A DNA stretch of 64,000 bases from Earliella scabrosa (Eukaryota > Basidiomycota > Agaricomycetes > Polyporales > Polyporaceae): the NCBI GenBank assembly GCA_022605405.1, contig JABYQQ010000001.1, positions 806,001 through 870,000 on the forward strand, given 5' to 3'. A program made the translations under genes and the position numbers. Of this stretch, positions 56,231 to 64,000 are shown piece after piece. The notes under the pieces were generated by a model. It was not told the origin of the DNA. It did no database searches and worked only from the letters and a program-made list of their open reading frames with translations. The stretch's first letter is position 1, and the number at the start of each line of letters is the position of its first letter.

Positions 56231-57693
56231 ATCATAATTTATGGGTCATTGATTTACTTGTGTGCTTTATATGCTCTTGCAGTATACAGTATAAACTAGC
56301 AGCATTTGGTTATTGTGTACCAGCATACAGTAAGCAGGGTCAGTGTTACTTACATGTTCCACTTTCTATATACCACGAGTTGTATAGAGTGTTATGTATT
56401 ATTGAAATCACAAATCTGGCATGCTAGTAGAGTATCATTCCAGGCTGTTTGTGCTTGATCAACAAGTAAATATTGGTTAGTAGAACAATGAAGGGTCATA
56501 AGAAGTGTTATAGGTCATTGAGAACCGAAAAATCAGGTCTACGAAATGAGACCATTGTGTTCTATGTGTAGTTTGGGATTCTCCAGTGGCTACTGTGCAG
56601 ATACTAGTACTATTGGCTTCAGAGTGTATCTCTGTCAGTTTCTAATGAAAGTATAGAGTGTTATATACCATTAGAACCAGAAAAAAGAGCTCTCTTCAAT
56701 CGCACCACCGTGGGAATATTCTCATCACAACTGAACGATCTATTCACTATTTACTGAATAACTCCATCAGTTCTATAGCAAAAATTACGGAAAAATCATG
56801 ATAATTCTCTATTGTATTATCTCTATCCATTCCATATACTACTGAGCTCTTATATGTACATTGAAGTATAGAAATTTGACAATCATTGCAACTTCTCAGA
56901 CAATTGGTCATATGCCCATGTTGATCTAGAACTATATCCAGCCAAAATAAGACCACTAGCTTATAACACAGGAGATACCAATGATCATCCTCTTGGGCTC
57001 TGTAAGGTCTTGTAATGGTACTAATAACTCAGTGTTACCTACAACTTTCACTCTTCATAAGCAATGTAGTGTTTCTAAAGTTGTGTAGAGTAACATGTAT
57101 CATTGAAAGCACACAATATAGTGGTTATTTGCTGTACTAGTAGTGTAATATTCTGAGCTGCTTGGGCTTTATGAATGAACAAATGCTGTAAACAAATGAA
57201 CTGACATGAATGGAAAGTCCTATGTGTCATCGAGAAGCCAAAGATCACCTCATAGTCACACTACAAGTTGAATACTGCAACACATAAACACTTTGTTGAG
57301 AAATAAACTAGTATGGTAAGCAAAAAGAGTGGCACGGTATGCTGCATAAAGCCATGTGCAATGAGCTTGGAATTCCATACTATACTTGGAAAAGTTCATT
57401 GAAGTAATAAAAGTTCGTAATAAAAGTTCATCCACTGCAAAATGGAGAAATGAGAGTATCTAACATATCTGACAGCAGTGAATGCTCAGTTCAAAAGAGT
57501 GTTGCATGAAATGTAAATCTTCAAGCAATGTTTCATGCTTTGACCAAAAGTTCGAAATCAAGTATATTTGAACCTCATTGTTTAGTGACAGTGTGATGAT
57601 TGTAGATCATTTGCTCGTTTATTAGCATCTCAATAATGATGAGCAACCATCTCATCAATCGTGCCTGCCAGACATGGCCCACTCCCACCCAAG

Positions 57694-58539
57694 TGCTAAC
57701 AATCCAGTCGCAGGGGCGCGCTTCTTTAAAGTCATGGTTGATGGTACTGTTGAGCAGCAAGGTAGACTAACTTTACATCTCCACATGCTACTTTGGATCA
57801 AAAATTCACTAACTCCACAAGAGGTTCGTGATAGAATTATGGATCCAACTTCGGACTTTCAGAAGGCCATGGTGCAATATTTGGAAAGTGCACATATGGG
57901 AGAATTTATAGATGCAACTATGAAACAGGTAGCAGCAGAAGTGGAGAAAGCAAATGCAGTGGATCCATTGAGAATTCCTCCAACAGAAACATTGCCCAAA
58001 ATCCCTCCCACTAAATGTCCGCATGAATACGATCAACAATGCATCAGTGTGGGCAGTATGAGTCATGGTGGCAGGAATATTCGAGAGAGGTCAACAAGAT
58101 ACTATATCTGTCCAATGTCCACCATTGCGTAACCCGCAATAAACAAGGTCAGATACCCAAGGGTGTCAAAAACAGCGGCATGCAGGAGATAGACAACAGA
58201 GGATGTACAGATCCCATCACCAAGGTATGTAAAGCTAGATTTCCGCGCGAGACTTTTACATCAACTCAGGTAGATCCTGAGACAGGAGCACTAATCATGA
58301 AAAAAGGAGAAGCATGGCTTAACACATTCACTCCTGCGGTATCTTATCTACTTTGGTGCAATCATGATGTCACCAGTTTAATGTCAGGTACTGCAATAAA
58401 GTCGGTAATTGCATATGTTGCTGATTATATCACAAAGACACCATTAAAGACACATGTAATGTTTCAGTCAGTGCAAAAAGTGTTTGAGCGGAACTCTGAA
58501 ATTGTGGGCAATATGAAGGGTGACAAAGGAAAGGCATGA
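57694..58539 (+). pseudogene. Helitron Rep endonuclease domain
   Basis: Starts ANNPVAGARFFKVMVDGTVE, QQGRLTLHLHMLLW. The two His of the HUH motif are codons 57776 and 57782. The two Tyr of YVADYITK are 58414 and 58426, so the rolling-circle nuclease residues remain. About 25 residues that normally lie between ARFF and YGTVEQQG are missing. A frameshift lies near 58035 and a TGA ends the frame at 58537-58539 after KGKA, with homology continuing beyond. Confidence 0.88.
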
Positions 58540-60227
58540 TTGATTATTACCAAAATTGTAAATGCATTAACAGCCGCTTTAGAGATAGGAGGTCCCATGG
58601 CTGCAATGTACTTACTCAAGCACCCAGATCATTATACTGGACATCAATTTAGAACCTGTTTTTGGAGAGGCTACGTGTATGAAGTTATGCGGGCATGGAA
58701 TGACTCTGATAAAATAGCAGAGCATGGCAAAACCAACGTAGTAGTGGGTCTAGATGAAGGGGAGGCAAGTCGAGGTAGGGCAAGAGTGGTTCCAATATCT
58801 CCAGTACTTGATTATATGTACCGTCCACCTGAACTAGAAAATGTCTGTGTATATGACTGGGTTCGCAGATATCACAAATGTCCCATCCCTGAACGCAGAA
58901 AGAAATTGATTCAACAACAACTGTGTCGAACAGACAGTGATGATGATTTTGAGAACAACTATGCCATTGTGGATGAACCATATAACAAGTCTTGCAGGGA
59001 ACATGGGACAGATGTCAAGCTAGAGAGTCAAACATTGTTGCGAGGCGGTGGTGTGGTCACTTTTGAGGAGGAAGAATCTGAAGATGAACTTATAAATTCC
59101 AACATATATCATCCTGTGGCACATGAAGAGGAGGAATCTGAGTCTGAGGACATGCAATTAAGAATGACTTCTATGGCAATGCAGGAAGACGAGTCTGAGG
59201 ATGAACTGCTACTGACAAAAGAATCAAACCAAAAATTGGCGAAGGAGGCAGACGTAATATCAAGTAAGCATTCCAAACTACCATCCTACTTCACATTCGA
59301 CGCCAAACATCCTCAGGCACGGACTCATGAAGTTTGTCTAGAAGATGAGCAATATTCATATGTACCAAATTTTGTGGGTGGACCACTGCCGCGAAAGGAC
59401 CAGGGTAGCCGGGAGGAATATTGTATGACAATGCTTACTCTGTTCAAGCCATGGAGAACAGGATTGGACCTTCGACCCAACTTAGAAACAACATGGGATG
59501 AAGCCTTTACATTACATACATTCACTCAGAGACAAGAGGACATTATGAGATTTTCCCATATTAGATATGAGTGTAATGATGCGCGTGACGACTTTGCTGC
59601 TCAGAGAAAGGAGCTGGAAAAACAGGGGAATAACAAGGCAGCATATTATCTAACAAGTCAGGATATGGATGAAATGGACACACAGCACTATATATTTGAT
59701 CATGAAAGTAGTAGCGAAGAGAGACAGAACAACATTGTGAATGGAGTGGATTGAAATGATATATCTAGAGCTGAAATACTACGTCTTGGACGTCATTCAA
59801 CTGCTGAAGATATTATGAGACAATCTGGATGGTTAGATAAATTGAAAGAAAGCATGACCAGAGTGCTGATACCGCAGAAGCTCAAGGTAGCGATGAATAA
59901 ATCTTCGTCAGACTGGAAGCAACTTCTAGATGACAAACGACAAGAGCTGTTGGATAGTCGAGAAGCACAAATAAAAAATAAGACCAAAGGCAAAGTGGGT
60001 GTATCATTAAATGATGAAGTCAATAAGGTGATGTTGGTTGACAAGCATTACTTTATGAGTAAAACTTTTGTAGCCCAGGATCCCCAGGCGCAAGCATTGA
60101 TTGATGCCACTGTGTCTTTATTCGGCTTGAATGATGCACAAGAGCGCGCCTTCAGAATAGTGGCCAATCATGCAGTGAACCCATGTGGTGAGCATCTCAA
60201 AATGTACCTAGGGGGCATGGCTGGTAC
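58540..60227 (+). pseudogene. Helitron central region up to Walker A
   Basis: Frame IITKIVNALTAALEIGGPMA to 59754, then a TGA, then continuing LGRHSTAEDIMRQSGWLDKL to LKMYLGGMAGT. An acidic spacer (FEEEESEDEL and similar) is characteristic. The final GGMAGT is the first half of the helicase Walker A; the GTAC MITE splits it. Confidence 0.85.
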
Positions 60228-60464
60228 ACGCTCAGGTGAGCCCTGGGTCGGTTCCGATATCTGGAAATTCGGGGCGGCCAGATAATTTCCGACCAGCGCT
60301 TCAATACTGGAGGGTCATGGGCCAGACATCGAGCAGATATCGGGCAAACCGATATCGGCTCGATGACTAGGCGCCAGCCGCCAGATCACCGCCCAATATC
60401 CAGAGTTGCACCCACAGATAACTTCCAACCAAATATCCCAGGCTCCCGGCGCACACCTGGGCGT
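60228..60464. mobile_element. MITE with GTAC target duplication, in Walker A
   Basis: Ends ACGCTCAGGTGAGCCC and the complement of GCGCACACCTGGGCGT. GTAC at 60224-60227 and 60465-60468. Removal gives GGMAGTGKSQ, a perfect Walker A. 237 bp, GC-rich. Superfamily not assigned. Confidence 0.88.
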
Positions 60465-62086
60465 GTACAGGTAAATCACAGGTCATAAAGGCATTAACTC
60501 ATTTCTTTGCCCAAAGACATGAATCTTATAGATATATGTGTTTGGCTCCAACCAGCTCTGCGGCTGCACTGATTGGAGGATCTACATATCACTCAATGTT
60601 AGGGTTTAGCAAATCAGACTCAACAGAATCTGTGGCCAATGTGATGCAAGTTAGAAGCCGATTGATGCACGTTGAATATATTTTCATAGATGAAATCAGC
60701 ATGTTAGAATGTGCATCACTGTACAATATTTGTGCCAAAATGTGTGCTGCTCTGAAAAATGATGGTGTTCTCTTTGGAGGGATCAATATGATTTTTGCAG
60801 GTGATTTTGCCCAACTACCTCCTGCAGTGCAAGGAAAAGCATTGTACTCACATGAGGTAGGTAGAGTGCTTCATAGAACCCACGATCATAAAAAACAAAA
60901 GGAATCCATTGGAAAGGCACTTTGGCCTCAATTCACTACTGTTGTTATTTTGCGCAAGAATATGAGACAGAAGTCACAGAAACCTGAAGATGCCAAACTG
61001 CGAACAGCATTAGAGAATCTATGATACAGAGCATGTACAGATGATGATATTAAGCTGATTAAGTCACGAATTGCTGGAAGAGCACCAGGGTTACCCAAAC
61101 TTAGTGATCCTAACTTCTGTAATGTTTCGGTAATAACATCTTGGAACTCATATAGAGATACAATAAATGAGCTAGGATGTGTAAGATTTGCCAAAGAAAC
61201 TAATCAGGTCATACATACTTTTTATTCAGTAGACAGACTGGCACCAGAATCAGAATCTGGACAAGATCCCAAACATGTGCAGAAGCAAAAAATAAATTCT
61301 AAACGAGCAACAAATATAGTCAACTCTGAGCTGCAAGAGAAGCTCTGGAATTTATCCCATGAGCTTACAGAGCATCATCCTGGCAAACTCAATATCTGTG
61401 TGGGTTTACCAGTCATGATCAAAGTAAATGAGGCTACAGAGTGTTGTGTGACCAATGGAGCAGAAGGAGTGGTTGTAGGTTGGATCTCAAGACCGATATC
61501 AGAGCATGAAGAAACTCTGGAGACTCTATTTGTCAAGCTAACTGCAGCTCCTACACCAATCAAATTGGGAGGGTTGCCAGAGAATGTAGTCCCTTTATCA
61601 CATCTGTCTAAGAGAGTCAAGTGTAAACTTCCCAATGGAATGCTTCTAGAAATACTGTGTGATCAAGTACCAGTAGTTCCCAATTTTGCAATGACTGATT
61701 TTGCTTCACAAGGGTGCACAAGACCATACAATGTGTGTGATTTGCAGAACTGTAAGACACATCAGTCAGCCTATACCTGTCTCTCTCAGGGGTCCACTCT
61801 GAAAGGAACAATTATTGTACAACCATTTGATAGTGGCAAATTGACAGGGGGGATTGCAGGGTCACTCAGACAAGAGTTTAGGGAGTTGGAGCTTTTAGAT
61901 GGAATAACCAAAATGCGGTATTTAGGTACCATTCCTCCAAAGGTGCTTGGAATCACTAGAAATGAACTCATACATTCATTTAGGCAGTGGAAAGGAGAGT
62001 CATTTGTCCCTAACACCATTCATGATGCATTGAAATGGTCATCGAATGATCCCTTTCCTATTGAACCGGTGACAGAAGCATCCTGA
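60465..62086 (+). pseudogene. Helitron Pif1-type helicase
   Basis: Continues GKSQVIKALTHFFAQRHES, CLAPTSSAAALIGGSTYHSM, IFIDEISMLE (Walker B), INMIFAGDFAQLPPAVQGKA, VILRKNMRQ, TGA at 61022, then TNGAEGVVVGWISRP and TDFASQGCTR. It ends RNELIHSFRQWKGESF and PIEPVTEAS. All SF1 helicase motifs are recognisable. The last residues are replaced by the gypsy junction. Confidence 0.9.
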
Positions 62087-62515
62087 TCTTCTCCAACGAC
62101 CTTGAGACACATCGCGCCGTTACCCGCGAAGTCCTGAAAAGATTGGCAGAGCATGACTTGTTCTGCAAGTCCGAGAAATGCAAGTTCGAAGTTCCCAAGG
62201 TCGAGTACCTCGGCGTCCTCGTGTCCCACAACCGTGTCGAGATGGATCCTGTCAAAGTAAAGGGTATTCAGGAGTGGCCTACTCCCCGCAATGCGTCTGA
62301 TGTCCGGAAGTTCCGAGGATTTGCAAATTTCTACCGCAGATTCATCCAGGACTTCAGTCGCATTTGCTAACCCTTGGATCGTCTCACCGGCAAAGTGCCC
62401 TGGCAATGGGGACAGGACGAACAGAAAGCTTTCGACGAGCTGAAACGCCGCTTTGTTCAGAATCTGGTGCTGTGCATGTACGATCCGAACAAAGACACAC
62501 GCATTGAAGTAGTGT
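62081..62515 (+). pseudogene. gypsy-2 fragment, end of RT and start of RNase H
   Basis: ILIFSNDLETHRAVTREVLK, FEVPKVEYLGVLVSHN, FANFYRRFIQDFSRIC, then a stop, and WQWGQDEQKAFDELKRRFVQ. It starts inside the YxDD block (DILIFS) exactly where the Helitron frame ends, and is GC-rich unlike the Helitron. A different family from gypsy-1. Confidence 0.88.
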
Positions 62516-63202
62516 TGTAAAGTCAGGTCCTAGGACCAGTCAGAACCCGAAAAATAACCTGACCCAACTCAAAAAAACCGGACCAGAACCGGGGAATAAT
62601 CGGTCGAGTCATTGGTTCAGGTCGAGTTATTTTTGGCGGCCATATATCAGAACTGGTTCATAACCGGTTCGAACCGGTCATGACCGACTGTAAATAGTAT
62701 CTCATATTGTAGCCAATAATTCTACGATTCCAGGGGTATATAACACTATATATTCTGAATGAGAACTGAGTGTGCTAGAATCAAAATAAACTTGCCCATT
62801 TTGGGACAGATGGGCTGTCTTTCGGGCTGACAAATGCCAACAAACCCAATCTGGCAACCTAGGCCCCGGTTCAAGCGCCTAAGCGCCCGCGGAAAACTCC
62901 GAAAACAAACCATCTGTCCCAATATGGGCAAGTTTATTTTGAACATAGCACATTCAGTTTTGATCTAAAACATATACTTATATATACCGTTTGATTCCCA
63001 CGGCTCCGGGCTACGATTTGACAAAAATATCAATTTTCAGCATAGCCACTTCACAATCGGTTCAGGACCGGTTATAACCGAGAACCGGACCGAGGTTCGG
63101 TCAGGTTGTAGTAGAACCAAACATTCGGTCTGGTTCTCTCAAACTGAACCGGTCAGGTCTGGTCGAAACTCCGGTTATCTCCGGAGAGGTCAAATAACCG
63201 GA
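62516..63202. repeat. AACCGG-rich palindromic element (left part)
   Basis: Dense in ACCGGT, GAACCGG and TAACCGG words at both ends. The middle (62750-62970) is an inverted pair around AAATAAACTTGCCCA and TGGGCAAGTTTATTT, a cassette also seen inside HLE-3 and HLE-12. HLE-16 cuts it at 63203, so its right end is outside the window. Confidence 0.5.
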
Positions 63203-64000
63203 CTTGTTGAGAAGTAGGCCATGTCTGGCAGGATACGATTGATGAGTGGGGGTATATTCATAAGAAAACTCACCATACTATACACTGTAATCTATGTATG
63301 GATGTGCATCTCATAGATATAAGAGAATGTTACTTAGTTAACAGTAAATATTTGGCTAAGTTGTATCCAGAATGTCTTCAAAGCAGTCCCATTGAACAGA
63401 GCTGATTTTTCTGGTTTCAATGGTATATAATACTTCATTGATTGAGTAGAAACTGACAGAAATATACATTCAAGTCAATACTTATGACTCTGTTTGCCGG
63501 ATTTGGCAGAATAGGCGCCCACAGAGCGCCCATGAGATGCGAAAAACAGCCCATTCTTCCCGATTTGGGCAATTGTATGTAGACTTTAACACATACAGTT
63601 TTGATTGAAAACATATAGTGATATATATCATTTGGTCTGCGTAATCTATGGCTACAACACGAGGGGCAATGCCGAATGTTATGGTCCGGAACAGCCTTGT
63701 AAAATGGCCGGAATTGTACTCCTGTCACGGTCCTAGTTACAAGGCTGGTTCAGGTCCGGAAAAGGCATTACGTAAGACTTACTCTCAGTAAGTACAGGTT
63801 CAATGCCCATTAGTACCGGGCCTTAACGTTACGTCAGCCAAGTTTGGGACCTGAACCAGCCTTGTAAACAGGACCGTGACAGGAGTCCAGTCACGGTCAT
63901 TTCACAGGGCTGTTCCGGACCCGAGTATCCGCCATTGCCCCTCGTGCAATCTGAGATTGTCAGAAGTCATGTGACCAGGAACTGTGGAGCACCATCGGCC
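63203..64000 (-). mobile_element. HLE-16 (runs off the window)
   Basis: The B end, CTTGTTGAGAAGTAGGCC, is at 63203, and the sequence follows HLE-9 closely to the window end. It carries CAC...GTG MITE-2. Confidence 0.88.
63658..63946. mobile_element. CAC...GTG MITE-2
   Basis: Ends CACGAGGGGCAATGCCG and the complement of CGCCATTGCCCCTCGTG; long inverted repeats share GGTCCGGAACAGCC. CAA at 63655-63657 and 63947-63949. HLE-9 gives the unfilled site (GGCTACAATCTGAG, about 37571). 289 bp. The ends resemble MITE-1 (CAC, then GGGGCAAT). Confidence 0.9.

Larger units (their letters stand above)
54885..57693 (+). mobile_element. HLE-15, long HLE inside the Helitron rep gene
   Basis: The A end, TTACGATTGATGAG, is at 54885. 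The B end, CTCATCAATCGTGCCTGCC, closes CACCCAAG at 57693. 2809 bp. Removal rejoins Rep at KLI/ANNPVAG. Internal inverted arms lie at about 55545-55800 and 56640-56900. A perfect 32-bp hairpin is at 55864-55937 and a tRNA-like module at 56155-56230. Complete reference copy for HLE-2 and HLE-15b. Confidence 0.92.
53717..62080 (+). mobile_element. decayed Helitron with Rep-helicase gene
   Basis: Pieces of one Rep-helicase protein are spread over this span in correct order, interrupted by a TA MITE (54306), HLE-15 (54885-57693) and a GTAC MITE (60228). Neither terminus of the Helitron itself could be found. The right end is cut at about 62080 by a gypsy fragment. Confidence 0.8.

Noticed and set aside
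4684..64000. HLE family as ordinary TIR (cut-and-paste) MITEs
   Set aside because: The inverted sequence is terminal at one end but about 30 bp internal at the other, and filled/unfilled comparisons show no target duplication.

Overview
The window looks like a transposon-rich segment of a filamentous basidiomycete (probably Agaricomycete) genome. The best host anchor is the 3' end of a split RNA polymerase III RPC2 gene (18-872) with short GT-AG introns. Several other genes match, from memory, protein families expanded in mushroom-forming fungi: a fragmented gene at 36139-40700, a TET/JBP-type dioxygenase near 42.6-45.2 kb, and three multi-exon genes between 45.5 and 52.8 kb. No database search was possible, so family names rest on motifs I recognise. 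|| Most of the window is mobile DNA, much of it nested. The dominant family has 17 copies or fragments of 0.1-2.8 kb. Its ends are asymmetric: the A end begins TTACGATTGATGAG at the terminus, while the B end carries the inverse CTCATCAATCGT about 30 bp inside the terminus, followed by a tail with a GCCA/TGGC stem that ends CAAG. There is no target duplication, and insertion is usually between two Ts. This is the architecture described for Helitron2/Helentron elements; the non-autonomous copies are called HLE below. HLEs interrupt a gypsy gag and pol, a copia integrase, a Helitron rep gene, an unknown host-type gene (three times), a TET/JBP-type gene, and one another. || Layout: 1-872 RPC2 end; 873-4683 relics, including a MITE, a possible hAT-like gene fragment and a tRNA-like sequence; 4684-12150 an HLE split by a young, nearly intact Ty1/copia element (5376-11798); 12345-13290 a second copia relic with an LTR; 13488-29499 HLEs wrapped around an old gypsy element whose 3' half appears inverted (about 22.5-26.93 kb); 29500-36020 a GC-rich copia element broken by two hAT-type MITEs and one HLE; 36139-40700 an unknown gene on the minus strand broken by three HLEs; 40.7-52.8 kb a gene-bearing, more GC-rich island; 53.5-62.08 kb a decayed Helitron Rep-helicase gene broken by an HLE and two MITEs; 62.08-64 kb a gypsy pol fragment, an AACCGG-rich palindromic element and a further HLE. 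|| The nesting lets many insertions be read precisely, because excising the element in thought restores a reading frame or because an unfilled relative lies elsewhere in the window. This gives defined target duplications for several MITE families: 8 bp for the hAT-like family, 3 bp for a CAC...GTG family, TA for one, and GTAC for another. Two features may be new: the interchangeable perfect hairpins at the same internal position of related HLE copies, and an N-terminal Cys/His module ending QPCPNR that precedes Gag in both a copia and a gypsy element.
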